The notes: generated by a model from the sequence alone, not told the origin. A stretch of DNA of 36,026 nucleotides from an uncultured beta proteobacterium (GCA_903876715.1 CAIRBF010000096.1:1-36026); one strand, 5' to 3'. Shown: positions 23,337 through 33,997, numbered from the stretch's first letter. Translations and numbers: made by a program.

Positions 23337-24779
23337 TCAAATATGTTGAAGCCGCTCGAGGACGGCGCGGCGTTCGAACAGCGCAAGCACGGCGTCGATC
23401 GACGGGGTCTGCGCGCGGCCACAGACCAGCACCCGCACCGCGGGCGCGAGTTGCGGCATCTTCAAGCGGTGCTCGGCCAAGGTGTCCTTCAGGGCCTGTG
23501 CGATGGCGGCCTTGTCCCAGGCCACTTCGGCCAGGCGCTCGCGCAACGAACGCAATGCAGGAGCGATGGCATCGGGCACGTGCGCAGCCAGGTCGGCCGG
23601 GGCCGGCGCCACGGGCACGAACAGCATCGAGATCCAGTCCGCGAGCTCGACGGCGGTACTGCAGCGGTCCTTGAACAGCGCACAGGCGGCGCCCAGCCGG
23701 GCAGGCTCGCCGGCGTCGATCCCACGCACCTGCAGATGCCGCGCCACGAGCCCGGCCAGACGCGTGTCACCAGCGAGCTTCAGGTAATGGGCATTGACCC
23801 AGGCGAGCTTGGCCGGATCCCACTGCGCCGGACTGCGGGCCAGATGCGCGCCGTCGAACCAGGCGACCATCTGCTCGCGCGTGAACAGCTCCTCGTCGCC
23901 ATGGCTCCAGCCCAGGCGCGCCAGGTAGTTCAGCATGGCCTCGGGCAGGTAGCCGGCGTCCTCGTAGGCGGTGACGCTGACGGCGCCACGGCGCTTGGAC
24001 AGCTTCAGACCGTCGTCGCCGAGGATGATGGGCAGGTGGCCGTACTGCGGCAGCGCGGCGGCGTGACCGGCAATGGCGCGGAAGATGTTGATCTGCCACG
24101 GCGTGTTGTTGACATGCTCGTCGCCGCGGAAGACGTGCGTGATGCGCATGTCCCAGTCGTCGACGACGACGGCGAAGTTGTAGGTCGGCACGCCCAGCGT
24201 GCGCGCGGCCTCGGGCAGGTCGGCGGTGGCGTCCTCGGGCGGGTGGCGCAGGATGATCAAGTCGTCGATCTCGCGGTTGGAGATCGTGATCGGGCCCTTG
24301 ACGAGGTCGTTCCATGTGACCTCGCCGTCCGGCGGGTTGCGAAAGCGCACCACAGGCTTCACGCCGGCCGGCGCCGGCGGCAGCACCTTGCCCGGCTCCG
24401 GGCGCCAGCGTCCGTCGTAACGCGTCTTCTCGCCGCGCGCGCGCTGAGCCTCGCGCATGGCGTCAAGTTCCTCGGGCGTGCACCAGCAACGGTAGGCGTG
24501 GCCGGCGGCGATGAGCTGCTCGGCAACCTCGTGGTAGCGCGCCAGGCGCTCCATCTGGTGGATGGGGCCCTCGTCACAATCGAGCCCGAGCCAGCGCATC
24601 GAGGCGATGATCTGGTCGACCGACTCCTGCGTCGAGCGCGCGACGTCGGTGTCCTCGATGCGCAGCACGAACTGCCCGCCGTGATGGCGTGCGTAGGCCC
24701 AGGAGTAGAGCGCGGTGCGGGCCGTGCCCAGGTGCAGGAAGCCGGTGGGCGAGGGGGCGATGCGGGTGCGGACGGTCAT
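23337..24779 (-). CDS. gltX: Glutamate--tRNA ligase
   Basis: This 480-residue class I synthetase charges tRNA-Glu. The ATP-binding motifs are [12 protein letters not shown] (HIGH-type, 16-19) and KLSKRRG (KMSKS-type, 259-265). The family segments [30 protein letters not shown] and [11 protein letters not shown] are all present. Between the strand DDLIILR and PTYNF there are about 20 residues (178-197, rich in Pro/Ala/Glu), where typical bacterial enzymes have a short SDGT-like turn. This looks like an insertion of roughly 15 residues near the active site. ATG 24779 starts the canonical [13 protein letters not shown]. It is followed on the same strand by tRNA-Ala, tRNA-Glu and tRNA-Asp, with metZ upstream. 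Confidence 0.95.
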   Translation of the reverse strand: MTVRTRIAPSPTGFLHLGTARTALYSWAYARHHGGQFVLRIEDTDVARSTQESVDQIIASMRWLGLDCDEGPIHQMERLARYHEVAEQLIAAGHAYRCWCTPEELDAMREAQRARGEKTRYDGRWRPEPGKVLPPAPAGVKPVVRFRNPPDGEVTWNDLVKGPITISNREIDDLIILRHPPEDATADLPEAARTLGVPTYNFAVVVDDWDMRITHVFRGDEHVNNTPWQINIFRAIAGHAAALPQYGHLPIILGDDGLKLSKRRGAVSVTAYEDAGYLPEAMLNYLARLGWSHGDEELFTREQMVAWFDGAHLARSPAQWDPAKLAWVNAHYLKLAGDTRLAGLVARHLQVRGIDAGEPARLGAACALFKDRCSTAVELADWISMLFVPVAPAPADLAAHVPDAIAPALRSLRERLAEVAWDKAAIAQALKDTLAEHRLKMPQLAPAVRVLVCGRAQTPSIDAVLALFERRAVLERLQHI

Positions 24780-24844
24780 GACGGCGTGTGCTTGCTCGAG
24801 GGCCTGCGCTGGAGGCGCTGGAAGGGGGGGGAACGAGGCCCGGG

Positions 24845-26068
24845 TCAGGCCGCCAGCCGGTCCAGGCCGCGCGCCAGGTCGGCTTTCAGGTCCTCGACGT
24901 CCTCCAGGCCGACGCCGAGCCGGATCATGCCCTGGCCGATGCCGGCAGCCAGGCGCTGCTCTTCGGTCAGGCGGCCGTGCGTCGTCGTGGCCGGGTGGGT
25001 GATGATGGAGCGCACATCGCCGAAGTTGGCGGCGATGCTGCACAGCCGGGTGGCGTCGATGACCGAGAAGGCTTCCTCGCGCCCGCCCTTGACGATGAAG
25101 GTCACGACCGCCCCGCCCTGCCCGTTCTGTTGCCGCATCGCCAGCGCGTGCTGCGGGTGCGAAGCCAGCCCCGGGTGGAGCACGCGCTCGACGGCCGGGT
25201 GCGATTCGAGCCACTGAGCGAGCTGCAAAGCGCGAGCACTCTGCTCGCGTACGCGCACGGACAGCGTCTCCATGCCCTTGGCGACGATCCAGGCGTTGAA
25301 GGGCGAGAGGTTCATGCCGGCGCTGCGCATCAGGGGCACGAACTTGCCGGCCACCAGCGCCTCGCTCGCGCACAGCGCTCCGGCGTTGACGCGGCCCTGG
25401 CCGTCGAGGAACTTGGTGCCCGAATGCATCACGATGTCGGCGCCGAACTTCACCGGCTGCTGCAGCGCCGGCGAGCACAGGCAGTTGTCGACCACGAGCA
25501 GCGCCCCGCCCTCGTGCGCGATATCGGCCAGGGCCTGGATGTCGCAGACCTCGGTCATCGGATTGGTCGGGGTCTCGGCGAAGAGCAGCCGCGTATTCGG
25601 CCGCATCGCCGCCTTCCACTGCGCCACGTCGGTCTGGGCGACGAAGGTCGACTCGACGCCGAACTTGCCGAACTCAGCCTGCAGCAGCTTGATCGTGGCG
25701 CCGAAGACGCTGCGCGAGCAAACGACGTGGTCGCCCGACTTCAGCAAGGCCATCATCAGCAGCAGGATCGCACCCATGCCGCTGCTGGTGCCGATGCAGG
25801 CCTCGGTGCCTTCCAGCGCGGCCAGCCGGCGCTCCATGATCGTGACGTTCGGGTTCGAGAAGCGGCTGTAGACGAAAGCCTCTTCCTCGTTGGCGAAGCG
25901 CCGCGCTGCCGTGGCGGCGTCCGGGTGGACGAAGCAGCTCGTCAGGAACAGCGCCTCGGAGTTCTCACCCCAGGGCGAGGGGGGCAGTCCCTCGCGCACG
26001 GCCAGGGTGTCGAGCCGGGCGTCGGCAGGCAGCGCCACGCGCGGCAGGGTCTTCTTCGTGTCGGTCAT
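24845..26068 (-). CDS. metZ: O-succinylhomoserine sulfhydrylase
   Basis: This 407-residue PLP enzyme of the Cys/Met metabolism family makes homocysteine from O-succinylhomoserine (or O-acetylhomoserine) and sulfide. The PLP lysine is Lys219 in [12 protein letters not shown]. Other signatures are [50 protein letters not shown], and the C-terminal [24 protein letters not shown]. The start overlaps the purF stop by four bases (ATGA), the conserved purF-metZ linkage of beta- and gammaproteobacteria. MetZ rather than MetB is favoured by that linkage and overall sequence; sequence alone does not settle the acyl donor. Confidence 0.93.
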   Translation of the reverse strand: MTDTKKTLPRVALPADARLDTLAVREGLPPSPWGENSEALFLTSCFVHPDAATAARRFANEEEAFVYSRFSNPNVTIMERRLAALEGTEACIGTSSGMGAILLLMMALLKSGDHVVCSRSVFGATIKLLQAEFGKFGVESTFVAQTDVAQWKAAMRPNTRLLFAETPTNPMTEVCDIQALADIAHEGGALLVVDNCLCSPALQQPVKFGADIVMHSGTKFLDGQGRVNAGALCASEALVAGKFVPLMRSAGMNLSPFNAWIVAKGMETLSVRVREQSARALQLAQWLESHPAVERVLHPGLASHPQHALAMRQQNGQGGAVVTFIVKGGREEAFSVIDATRLCSIAANFGDVRSIITHPATTTHGRLTEEQRLAAGIGQGMIRLGVGLEDVEDLKADLARGLDRLAA

Positions 26069-27591
26069 CGTTGTCCTTCTCCGGCAGCGTGCAGGGCGAG
26101 CCGCCCCCGTGCCGGGTCATCCTCCTCCTCAGCCCGAGCGCGGCCCCCGGCCTCGAGCACGGAGAACTCCTCGTCGCTGACGTCGCCCGTGATGTAGCTG
26201 CCGTCGAAGCAACTCGCCTCGAATCCGTCCAAGCGTGGGTTCAGCGCCGCCACGACGCGCTTCATCGCGTCCACGTCCTGGTAGACGAGCGCGTCGGCAC
26301 CGATGAACTCGCGCACCTGCTCGACGCTGCGCCCGTGGGCCACCAGTTCCTCGCACGTGGGCATGTCGATGCCGTAGACATTGGGGTGGCGCACCGGCGG
26401 CGCCGCGGAGGCCATGTAGACCTTGCGGGCGCCGGCCTCGCGCGCCATCTGCACGATCTCCTTGCTCGTCGTGCCGCGCACGATGGAGTCGTCCACGAGC
26501 AGCACGTTGCGGCCCTTGAACTCCATGCCGATGGCGTTGAGCTTCTGGCGCACGCTCTTGCGGCGCACCGACTGCCCCGGCATGATGAAGGTGCGGCCGA
26601 CGTAGCGGTTCTTCACGAAGCCTTCGCGGTAGGGGCGGCCGATCCGGTAGGCCAGCTGCATCGCGCTCGGCCGGCTCGATTCGGGGATCGGGATCACGAC
26701 GTCGATCTCGCTCGGCGGCATGGTCGAGACCACGCGCTGCGCCAGGGTCTCGCCGAGGTTGAGCCGGGCCTGGTAAACCGAAATGCCATCGAGCACCGAA
26801 TCCGGCCGCGCGAGGTAGACGTACTCGAAAAGGCAGGGGTTCAGACGCGGGTGGTCCGCGCACTGCTGCGCATGAAGTTGCCCATGCAGGTCGACGAACA
26901 AGGCCTCGCCCGGCGCCACGTCGCGGTGCAGCCGGTGTCCCGTACCCTCGAGGGCCACCGACTCGCTGGCCACCATGACCTGCGCCCCCTCCGGGGTCAC
27001 GCCCTCGCCGAAGCACAGCGGGCGGATGCCGTAGGGGTCGCGAAAGGCCAGCAGGCCGTGACCGGCGATGAGCGCGATGACTGCGTAGGAACCGCGCACG
27101 CGGCGGTGCACACCAGCCACGGCCCGGAACACCTGTTGCGGCGTCAGCGGGAGCTCGCGTGCGGCGAGCTCGAGCTCGTGTGCGAGCACGTTGATCAGCA
27201 CCTCGGTGTCGCTGCCGGTGTTGATGTGCCGGCGGTCGACCTCGAAGAGCTCGGCCTTCAGGGCCTGCGCATTCGTGAGGTTGCCGTTGTGCACGAGCAC
27301 GATGCCGAACGGCGCGTTGACGTAGAAGGGCTGCGCCTCCTCCTCGCTGAACGCGTTGCCCGCTGTCGGGTAGCGCACCTGCCCGAGGCCCACCGGGCCC
27401 GGCAGCGAGCGCATGTTGCGCGTGCGGAACACGTCGCGCACCATGCCGCGCGCCTTGTGCATGTGGCAGGTCGTGCCCTGCATCGTGACGATGCCGGCGG
27501 CGTCCTGCCCGCGGTGCTGCAACAGCAGCAAGGCGTCGTAGAGGAGCTGGTTGGCGGGCGTCCGGGAGATGACGCCGACGATGCCGCACAT
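26065..27591 (-). CDS. purF: Amidophosphoribosyltransferase
   Basis: This 508-residue enzyme catalyses the first committed step of purine synthesis (PRPP plus glutamine to phosphoribosylamine). Cys2 of MCGIVGVIS is the glutamine-hydrolysing nucleophile after Met removal. LLQHRGQDAAGI, RYPTAG and LVHNGNLTN mark the class II amidotransferase domain. VVIPIPESSRPSA and VLLVDDSIVRGTTSKEIV mark the phosphoribosyltransferase domain with its PRPP loop. The cysteines of a B. subtilis-type Fe-S cluster are not evident, as in E. coli. It lies 35 bp after cvpA and overlaps metZ. Confidence 0.97.
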   Translation of the reverse strand: MCGIVGVISRTPANQLLYDALLLLQHRGQDAAGIVTMQGTTCHMHKARGMVRDVFRTRNMRSLPGPVGLGQVRYPTAGNAFSEEEAQPFYVNAPFGIVLVHNGNLTNAQALKAELFEVDRRHINTGSDTEVLINVLAHELELAARELPLTPQQVFRAVAGVHRRVRGSYAVIALIAGHGLLAFRDPYGIRPLCFGEGVTPEGAQVMVASESVALEGTGHRLHRDVAPGEALFVDLHGQLHAQQCADHPRLNPCLFEYVYLARPDSVLDGISVYQARLNLGETLAQRVVSTMPPSEIDVVIPIPESSRPSAMQLAYRIGRPYREGFVKNRYVGRTFIMPGQSVRRKSVRQKLNAIGMEFKGRNVLLVDDSIVRGTTSKEIVQMAREAGARKVYMASAAPPVRHPNVYGIDMPTCEELVAHGRSVEQVREFIGADALVYQDVDAMKRVVAALNPRLDGFEASCFDGSYITGDVSDEEFSVLEAGGRARAEEEDDPARGRLALHAAGEGQR

Positions 27592-27626
27592 GGTGAGCTT
27601 CCTGGAGCAGTCGCTGCGTCAGGCTC

Positions 27627-28136
27627 TCAGCCAGGCAGCCACCGCGAGAGTTCGGACGGCAGCAGGGGGCGGACCCCCTTGACCGCAGCGACGACCCAAG
27701 GCACGGCCACCGAGGCCTGCCAAAGGGGGGATTGTGCAGCCGGCGTCAGCATGACAACTGTGGCCACGGCCATCGCCAGCACCACGGCACGCAGCAGGCC
27801 GAAGACACCGCCGAGCACACGGTCGGCCAGCGAGGCGGGGGTCGCGCTGACGAGCCAGCGCGCCACGCGTGCGAGCAGGCCCCAGACGATGAGCGTCCCC
27901 AGGAAACACAGCAGCAGGGCCGCCGAGTGGTTGAGCGCGGAGCCGGGCGTGCCCACCGGTATCCAGGGCGCCGCCAACGGCGCGAGCCAGGCGCCGCCGA
28001 AGTACGCGACGACCCAGCCTGCGATGCCCATGAGCTCGTAGACCAGTCCGCGCGCGAGCCCCACCCCCGCCGACACCAGCACCAGCACCGCAAGGATGGA
28101 ATCGATACAACCCAGGCCCGTCCACGCTGCACTCAC
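27627..28136 (-). CDS. cvpA: CvpA family membrane protein
   Basis: This inner-membrane protein of about 169 residues has four predicted helices: IDSILAVLVLVSAGVGLARG, GIAGWVVAYFGGAW, ALLLCFLGTLIVWGLLA and LLRAVVLAMAVATVVML. CvpA proteins are linked to colicin V production, envelope stress and biofilm traits; the molecular role is unclear. The start is taken as GTG 28136 (with AGGGG nearby), which puts the first helix about ten residues in, as in the family. ATG 28172 would add twelve residues. It stands directly before purF, the classic cvpA-purF pair. Confidence 0.87.
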   Translation of the reverse strand: MSAAWTGLGCIDSILAVLVLVSAGVGLARGLVYELMGIAGWVVAYFGGAWLAPLAAPWIPVGTPGSALNHSAALLLCFLGTLIVWGLLARVARWLVSATPASLADRVLGGVFGLLRAVVLAMAVATVVMLTPAAQSPLWQASVAVPWVVAAVKGVRPLLPSELSRWLPG

Positions 28137-28194
28137 CGCCCGCCCCTGTGCAATGGCCGTTTCGCCGCACAACGCGGCACCGCGGCAGCCAGGC

Positions 28195-28980
28195 TCACAG
28201 TTCGAATACCTGTCCAGGCAGGCCCGCTTCCTTCAACCTCGCCGCAGCGCGGTCGGCTTCGTCTCGGGAGCCAAAGGGACCGAGGCGCACACGGTTGACG
28301 CGCTGTCCGCCCTTGGAATCGGCGGCCTGGACATAGTGCTTGCGCAGGCCCAGCTTGTCGAGCCGGCTGCGCAGGTCGCGCACCTGGGCCGTGTCGGCGA
28401 AGGCGCCCACCTGGACGACGAAGCGGCTGTCGGCGACCGCCGGGCGCGACGCCGCCTTCTCCGGCGCGGCTGCGGCCACCTTGGCAGCTGCCCCGATCTT
28501 GGCCGTGGCCGCCCCCTCCGGCACGGCACCTGCCGCCGCTTTGGCTGGGGCCGACGGCGGTAGCGGGGTTGCCGCCACAGGGGCCGAGGCCGCGACCGGC
28601 TCCGCCGCGACGGGCTCCACGGGCGCTGGTACAGGACCGGATGCCGGCTGCGGCGCAGACGCCGCAGGCGCGGGCTGCGGCGTCACGGGCCTGATCGCGG
28701 GCGCTGAGGAGGTCGGACTCGCACCCTGTCGAGACGCAATCTCGATCGGCGTGTCCAGCGGCATGGGCCGGGGCCGGCTCTCGAAGGCGAGGGAGAACAC
28801 GAGCACGGCCGCCGCCAGGAGCACTGCCGCGCCGATGAGCCTGCGACGCGCCTGCGTGCGTGCCACGGCCACGATATCGGCCGGCGAATGCGCCGCGTCA
28901 CCGGTGGTCTTCCCCTCCTGCGGGCCCTCGGCGGCGGGGGCTCGGCGCAGCAGGCGCTGGATCAATACAGGCAGAGGCAT
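28195..28980 (-). CDS. SPOR-domain cell-division-type membrane protein (DedD-like)
   Basis: This 261-residue protein has a cytoplasmic head, one transmembrane helix (RRRLIGAAVLLAAAVLVFSLA, with its tail next to Arg/Pro residues), a long Ala/Pro-rich periplasmic linker and a C-terminal SPOR domain (SRFVVQVGAFADTAQV to GQVFEL). SPOR domains bind denuded peptidoglycan at division sites, and DedD in E. coli is a septal protein in the same genomic place (between folC and cvpA). ATG 28980 is preferred; a GTG at 29040 would add twenty unlikely residues. No clear ribosome site is seen for either. Confidence 0.88.
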   Translation of the reverse strand: MPLPVLIQRLLRRAPAAEGPQEGKTTGDAAHSPADIVAVARTQARRRLIGAAVLLAAAVLVFSLAFESRPRPMPLDTPIEIASRQGASPTSSAPAIRPVTPQPAPAASAPQPASGPVPAPVEPVAAEPVAASAPVAATPLPPSAPAKAAAGAVPEGAATAKIGAAAKVAAAAPEKAASRPAVADSRFVVQVGAFADTAQVRDLRSRLDKLGLRKHYVQAADSKGGQRVNRVRLGPFGSRDEADRAAARLKEAGLPGQVFEL

Positions 28981-29049
28981 GGTCGAAGGGTGTGCGACAG
29001 GCCAGGAAACGGTGCCATCACGCCAGGGGCGAAACGGCACTCGCCAAGG

Positions 29050-30357
29050 TCAGCCCGTGTGCGCGCCGCCCCGGCGGGGAAGACCTGCCTTCAGCACGCC
29101 GCCCACGGTGTAGAACGATCCGAAAACGACGATTCTATCGGCGGGGTCGGCCGACGCCAGCGCCGCCTCCAGGGCCGGCGCCGGGCCCGGGTGCTGCGCA
29201 ACAGCAACCACCCGAGAGATGCGGGACTGCCCCTGCACTTCGTCCCAAAGGCGCACCATCTCCGCCGCGGGCAGGGCACGGGGCGTGTCCAAGTCGCAGA
29301 AGTGCCAGGCGTCAATGAGCGGAGCCATGCGCGCGAGCATCGGCCGCAGGTCCTTGTCACGCATCGCGCCGAAGACAGCGTGCGTGCGCGGGAAGAACCC
29401 CATCTGGTCGAGGTTGACGGCCAGCGTGGCCACCGATTGCGGGTTGTGCGCCACGTCGAGCACCAACGTGGGCTGCCCTGGCACGACCTGGAAGCGGCCG
29501 GGGAGGTCGATCAAGGCCAACCCGTTGCGCACCGCCTGCGCCGGCACCGGCAGACGCGTGCGCAGCGCCTCGAGCGCCGCGAGCACGCCCGAGGCATTGA
29601 CCAGTTGGTTCGCGCCCCGCAATGCCGGGTAGGCCAGACCGTTGTAGCGCTGCGCGCGGCCGGCCCAGTTCCACTGCTGGCGATCGCCGGAATGCCGGAA
29701 GTCCCGCCCCACCAGCCACATGTCGGCGCCGATCGCTTCGCCATGCGCGAGCACACTGCGCGGCGGCATCGGGTCCCCCACGATGGCCGGACGGCCGGTG
29801 CGCATGATGTGCGCCTTCTCGCGCCCGATGCTCTCGCGATCGGGCCCGAGGTACTCCATGTGGTCCAGGTCGATGCTCGTGAGCACCGCGCAATCGGGGT
29901 CGATCACGTTGACGGCGTCCAGGCGCCCGCCGAGCCCGATCTCCAGCACGGCTAGGTCCAGGCCCGACTGTGCGAGCAGGCGCAGGATGGCCAGCGTCGT
30001 GAACTCGAAATAGGTCAGCGTCTGCCCGGCGCGTGCAGCCTCGACCGCGGCGAAATGCGGCAGCAGCGCCTCGGCGCTGACGGACTGCCCCTGGACGCGG
30101 CACCGCTCCTCGAAATGCACCAGGTGCGGGCTGGTGTAGACCCCGACCCGATACCCCGCCTGCATCGCGATCGCCTCGAGCATCGCGCACGTCGAGCCCT
30201 TGCCGTTGGTGCCGCCGACGATGATGACGGCGCAGTCGAAACCCAGGCCCATGCGGTCGCGCACCGCGCGCACCCGGTCCAGCGACATGTCGATAGACTT
30301 CGGGTGCAGACGCTCGCAATAGGCGAGCCACGCCTCCAGGGTGTCCGGTGCGGTCAT
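29050..30357 (-). CDS. folC: Dihydrofolate synthase / folylpolyglutamate synthase
   Basis: This 435-residue Mur-ligase-family enzyme adds glutamate to dihydropteroate and to folates. Visible are the P-loop VGGTNGKGSTCAMLE, the VGVYTSPHLVHFEER motif, LAVLEIGLGGRLDAVN, TSIDLDHMEYLG, and the C-terminal domain with LVLDVAHNPQSV. ATG 30357 gives the usual start TLEAWLAYCERLHPKSIDM. An upstream TTG at 30378 overlapping the accD stop is possible. Its folate product is used by the MetF/DmdA-like set elsewhere in the window, but the two are not linked genetically. Confidence 0.95.
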   Translation of the reverse strand: MTAPDTLEAWLAYCERLHPKSIDMSLDRVRAVRDRMGLGFDCAVIIVGGTNGKGSTCAMLEAIAMQAGYRVGVYTSPHLVHFEERCRVQGQSVSAEALLPHFAAVEAARAGQTLTYFEFTTLAILRLLAQSGLDLAVLEIGLGGRLDAVNVIDPDCAVLTSIDLDHMEYLGPDRESIGREKAHIMRTGRPAIVGDPMPPRSVLAHGEAIGADMWLVGRDFRHSGDRQQWNWAGRAQRYNGLAYPALRGANQLVNASGVLAALEALRTRLPVPAQAVRNGLALIDLPGRFQVVPGQPTLVLDVAHNPQSVATLAVNLDQMGFFPRTHAVFGAMRDKDLRPMLARMAPLIDAWHFCDLDTPRALPAAEMVRLWDEVQGQSRISRVVAVAQHPGPAPALEAALASADPADRIVVFGSFYTVGGVLKAGLPRRGGAHTG

Positions 30358-30374
30358 CGACTTCAGCCGGCGCG

Positions 30375-31247
30375 TCAAGCCACCGCGTCGGCCGCCTGCC
30401 CGGTCAGCATCGCGATCGAGCGTGCGATCGTCGAGCGCAGTTCCCGCCGGTCGGTGATCATGTCGATGGCGCCCTTGCCGAGCAGGAACTCCGCGCGCTG
30501 GAAGCCCTCGGGGAGCTTCTCGCGCACGGTGTTCTCGATCACACGCGGGCCGGCGAACCCCACCAGAGCCTGCGGCTCGGCGATCACGACGTCGCCCATG
30601 AAGGCGAAGCTCGCCGACACGCCACCCATCGTGGGGTCGGTCAGCACGCTGATGTAGGGCAGCCGCGCCTTGGCCAGGTGCGTCAACGCGGCGTTCGTCT
30701 TGGCCATCTGCAGCAGGCTCAGCAAGCCCTCCTGCATGCGCGCGCCGCCAGTGGCGGCGAAGCTGACGAAGGCGGTCTTCTGCTCGATGGCGGACTGCAC
30801 CCCACGCACGAAGCGCTCGCCGACCACCGAGCCCATCGAGCCACCCATGAAGTCGAACTCGAAGCAGGCAGCGACCAGGGGCACGCTCATGACCGTGCCG
30901 CCGAAGACGACGAGGGCGTCGGTCTCCCCGGTGGACTCGAGCGCTGACTTCAGGCGCTCCGGGTACTTCTTGCTGTCCTGGAACTTCAGCGGGTCCACGG
31001 GCAGCACCTCCTGCCCGATCTCATAGCGCCCCTCGGCATCGAGAAAGGCGTTCAGCCGGGCGCGCGCACCGATGCGGTGGTGGTGCGCGCACTTCGGGCA
31101 GACGTTCTGGTTCTTCTCGAGATCGGCCCGGTACAGCACGGAGTCGCAGGCCGGGCACTTGATCCACAGACCCTGCGGCACCGAGCGGCGCTCGCTCGGA
31201 TCGATGCGCTGGATTTTCGGGGGCAGCAGCTTCTCGAACCAGCTCAT
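30375..31247 (-). CDS. accD: Acetyl-CoA carboxylase carboxyltransferase subunit beta
   Basis: This 290-residue subunit with AccA transfers carboxyl from biotin to acetyl-CoA for fatty acid synthesis. The N-terminal zinc ribbon is CPAC...CPKC (about 33-55), after [10 protein letters not shown]. The crotonase-like core has [36 protein letters not shown], and [16 protein letters not shown]. The length fits the family. It lies 13 bp after trpA and just before folC, the conserved trpFBA-accD-folC order. Confidence 0.97.
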   Translation of the reverse strand: MSWFEKLLPPKIQRIDPSERRSVPQGLWIKCPACDSVLYRADLEKNQNVCPKCAHHHRIGARARLNAFLDAEGRYEIGQEVLPVDPLKFQDSKKYPERLKSALESTGETDALVVFGGTVMSVPLVAACFEFDFMGGSMGSVVGERFVRGVQSAIEQKTAFVSFAATGGARMQEGLLSLLQMAKTNAALTHLAKARLPYISVLTDPTMGGVSASFAFMGDVVIAEPQALVGFAGPRVIENTVREKLPEGFQRAEFLLGKGAIDMITDRRELRSTIARSIAMLTGQAADAVA

Positions 31248-31260
31248 GGGGTGACGCTCC

Positions 31261-32070
31261 TCAACCGTCCAATGCGGCCCGGATGCCGGCGATGAAATCG
31301 CGCGCGGCCGCCCCCGGATTGTCGCTCGGCGCCGCCTCCAGAATCTGCACCAGCCGGCTGCCGATCACCACCGCGTCGGCCACGGCACCGACGGCGCGGG
31401 CCGTCTCGCCGTCACGGATGCCGAAGCCCACGCCCACGGGCACGCGCACATGCTGGCGGATGCGCGGCAGCATCTGCGCCACCGCCGCGGTGTCGATGTG
31501 CCCCGCCCCGGTGACGCCCTTGAGCGAGACGTAGTACACATAGCCCGTGGCGATGCGACCGACCTCGCGCATGCGCTGCTCGGTGGAGGTCGGCGCGAGC
31601 AGGAAGATCGGGTCCATGCCGTGCGCCTGCAATTGCGCGGCGAAGGCCTCGCATTCCTCGGGCGGGTAGTCGACGACGAGGATGCCGTCGACCCCGGCCT
31701 CGGCCGCCGCGGCGACGAAGGCCCCCGGCCCGCCCTTGAGGTCGAAGCGCTCGATCGGGTTGGCGTAGCCCATCAGCACCACCGGCGTGGCGTCATCGGT
31801 CGCGCGGAATTCGCGCACCCAATGCAGCACCTGCGCCAGGCCCACCCCGCGAGCGAGCGCGCGCTCGCGCGCCTTCTGGATCACCGGGCCGTCGGCCATC
31901 GGATCGGAAAAGGGCACGCCGAGCTCGATCACGTCGGCGCCGCCCTCGACCAGCGCGTGCATGATCGCCACCGTCGCCATCGGATCCGGATCGCCGGCGG
32001 TAACGTAGGGAATCAGCGCCTTGCGGCCCTGCACCTGCAGGGCCTGCATCGTGGCAGGAATGCGGCTCAT
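31261..32070 (-). CDS. trpA: Tryptophan synthase alpha chain
   Basis: This 269-residue TIM-barrel subunit cleaves indole-3-glycerol phosphate to indole, which is channelled to TrpB. The catalytic pair is visible in [19 protein letters not shown] (Glu, then Asp in SDPMADGP) and in the loop [20 protein letters not shown] binds phosphate. ATG 32070 overlaps the trpB stop by four bases (ATGA), consistent with equal expression of the complex. Confidence 0.97.
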   Translation of the reverse strand: MSRIPATMQALQVQGRKALIPYVTAGDPDPMATVAIMHALVEGGADVIELGVPFSDPMADGPVIQKARERALARGVGLAQVLHWVREFRATDDATPVVLMGYANPIERFDLKGGPGAFVAAAAEAGVDGILVVDYPPEECEAFAAQLQAHGMDPIFLLAPTSTEQRMREVGRIATGYVYYVSLKGVTGAGHIDTAAVAQMLPRIRQHVRVPVGVGFGIRDGETARAVGAVADAVVIGSRLVQILEAAPSDNPGAAARDFIAGIRAALDG

Positions 32071-33338
32071 GCCCGGCCTCCCGACACCGAGATGACCGAT
32101 CCGCCCTTGACGCCCTGCCCGCGGCAAGACGGCCGGCAGTAGAAGTCGGCCCCGGACAGGTCGGCCACGGTGCCGATGTCCTTGTCGCCGCGCCCCGAGA
32201 GGTTGACGAGCAGGTGCTGGTCCGGACGCATCGTCGCGGCGAGTTGCATCGCATAGGCCACGGCGTGGCTGGACTCCAGCGCCGGGATGATGCCCTCGGT
32301 GCGGCACAGGCGGTGGAAGGCGGACAGCGCCTCGGTGTCGGTGATGCCGACGTACTCGGCGCGGCCGATGTCCTTCAAATAGGAATGCTCGGGGCCCACG
32401 CCGGGGTAGTCCAGGCCGGCCGAGATGGAGTGCGTCTCGGTGATCTGGCCGTTCTCGTCCTGCAGCAGGTAGGTGCGGTTGCCGTGCAGCACCCCGGGCG
32501 AGCCGCGGCTGAGCGAGGCCGAGTGCTTGCCGCTGTCCAGGCCCTCGCCGGCGGCCTCCACGCCGATCAGGCGCGTGCCCTCGTGCGGAATGTAGGGATG
32601 GAAGATACCCATCGCGTTGCTGCCACCGCCCACGCAGGCGATCACCGCGTCGGGCTGGCGGCCGATCTGGTCGGGCATCTGCTTCAGGCACTCCTGCCCG
32701 ATCACGCTCTGGAAGTCGCGCACCATCGCCGGGTAGGGGTGCGGGCCGGCGACCGTGCCGATGATGTAGAAAGTGTTCTCGACGTTCGTGACCCAGTCGC
32801 GCAGGGCCTCGTTGAGCGCGTCCTTCAGCGTGCGGCTGCCGGACTCCACCGGCACCACCCGGGCGCCCAGCAGGTGCATGCGGTAGACATTGGGCGACTG
32901 GCGCTTGACATCCTCGCTGCCCATGTAGACCACGCACTCCATGCCGTAGCGGGCGCAGATGGTGGCTGTGGCCACACCGTGCTGGCCGGCGCCGGTCTCG
33001 GCAATCACGCGCGGCTTGCCCATGCGGCGTGCCAGCAGTGCCTGGCCAATGGTGTTGTTGACCTTGTGCGCGCCCGTGTGGTTGAGGTCCTCGCGCTTGA
33101 GGTGGATCTGCGCGCCGCCGATCTCGCGGCTCAGGCGCGCGGCGTGGTAGATCGGGCTGGGGCGGCCGACGAAGTGCGCGAGCTCGTGCCGGAACTCGGC
33201 CATGAAGGCCGGGTCGGCGAGCGCAGCGGCATAAGCCGCGCGCAGCTCGTCGAGCGCGTGGATGAGGGTCTCGGCGACGAAGGTGCCGCCGTAGGGCCCG
33301 AAGTGCCCGCGGGCATCGGGTTGCTGGTAGTCGAGCAT
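32067..33338 (-). CDS. trpB: Tryptophan synthase beta chain
   Basis: This 423-residue PLP enzyme joins indole and serine to tryptophan. The PLP lysine is in the [15 protein letters not shown] motif. GGGSNAMG binds PLP phosphate, and [13 protein letters not shown] and RGDKDI are standard. The product is longer than the usual 395-400 residues because of a C-terminal tail of about 25 residues (AGADF onward, with [14 protein letters not shown]) beyond the expected end. The tail overlaps the trpA start. The gene starts 5 bp after the trpF stop. Confidence 0.96.
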   Translation of the reverse strand: MLDYQQPDARGHFGPYGGTFVAETLIHALDELRAAYAAALADPAFMAEFRHELAHFVGRPSPIYHAARLSREIGGAQIHLKREDLNHTGAHKVNNTIGQALLARRMGKPRVIAETGAGQHGVATATICARYGMECVVYMGSEDVKRQSPNVYRMHLLGARVVPVESGSRTLKDALNEALRDWVTNVENTFYIIGTVAGPHPYPAMVRDFQSVIGQECLKQMPDQIGRQPDAVIACVGGGSNAMGIFHPYIPHEGTRLIGVEAAGEGLDSGKHSASLSRGSPGVLHGNRTYLLQDENGQITETHSISAGLDYPGVGPEHSYLKDIGRAEYVGITDTEALSAFHRLCRTEGIIPALESSHAVAYAMQLAATMRPDQHLLVNLSGRGDKDIGTVADLSGADFYCRPSCRGQGVKGGSVISVSGGRA

Positions 33339-33343
33339 GGGAT

Positions 33344-33997
33344 TCAGGGGTTCGGGTCGGGGGCGGCGCGCGCATCGGCGGCGCGCACCATTTCGCAGAA
33401 CCGGCGCATCAGCAAGGCGTCCTTGACGCCCTTGGCCACTTCCACGCCGGAGCTCACGTCAACGGCCCAAGGCCGGACGCGAACCATCCCATCGGTCACG
33501 TTTGCAGGATTCAACCCACCAGACAAAACGAGCCGAGAGGCCACGCCGGGGAGAACGAGCGACCAATCGAACACCTTTCCGCCGCCACCGTAGCCCTCGA
33601 CATGTGCGTCGAGCAGCAAGGCCTGCGCGTCTTCATACTGTCGGGCGCAGTCTAGCAAATCGACCCCGGGCGCCATCCGCACCGCACGCAGGTAGGGACG
33701 GGCCGCCGCACGGCACTGCGCAGGCGTCTCATCGCCGTGGAACTGCAGCAGTGCCTGCGGCACGGCCTGCAGCCCGGCCTCGACCTCGGCCGGCGTCGCG
33801 TTCACGAACAGCAGCACGGGCGTGACGAAGGGCGGCAGGCGCCGAGCCAGTTCGCCCGCGCGTGGCGCGCTGACGGCGCGTGGACTGCGGGGGTAGAGCA
33901 CGAAGCCGATCGCGTCGGCGCCAGCCTGGACGGCAGCATCGACGTCCATCTCGCGCGTTAGGCCGCAGATCTTGATGCGGGTGCGGTGCTGGTGCAT
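33344..33997 (-). CDS. trpF: Phosphoribosylanthranilate isomerase
   Basis: This 217-residue TIM-barrel enzyme of tryptophan synthesis has the Cys general base in RIKICGLT, the [12 protein letters not shown] motif, [12 protein letters not shown], and the C-terminal [10 protein letters not shown] and VDVSSGVE, where the Asp acts as general acid. It stands first in the trpF-trpB-trpA run; a 75-bp GC-rich spacer separates it from truA. Confidence 0.96.
   Translation of the reverse strand: MHQHRTRIKICGLTREMDVDAAVQAGADAIGFVLYPRSPRAVSAPRAGELARRLPPFVTPVLLFVNATPAEVEAGLQAVPQALLQFHGDETPAQCRAAARPYLRAVRMAPGVDLLDCARQYEDAQALLLDAHVEGYGGGGKVFDWSLVLPGVASRLVLSGGLNPANVTDGMVRVRPWAVDVSSGVEVAKGVKDALLMRRFCEMVRAADARAAPDPNP

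Noticed and set aside
24780..25619. In-frame N-terminal extension of GltX
   Set aside because: It runs antisense-like through metZ in another frame and has no family similarity; the canonical start is at 24779.
32071..33375. Fusion of a long open frame with TrpA
   Set aside because: It is the wrong frame through trpB; TrpA starts at 32070 in the ATGA overlap.
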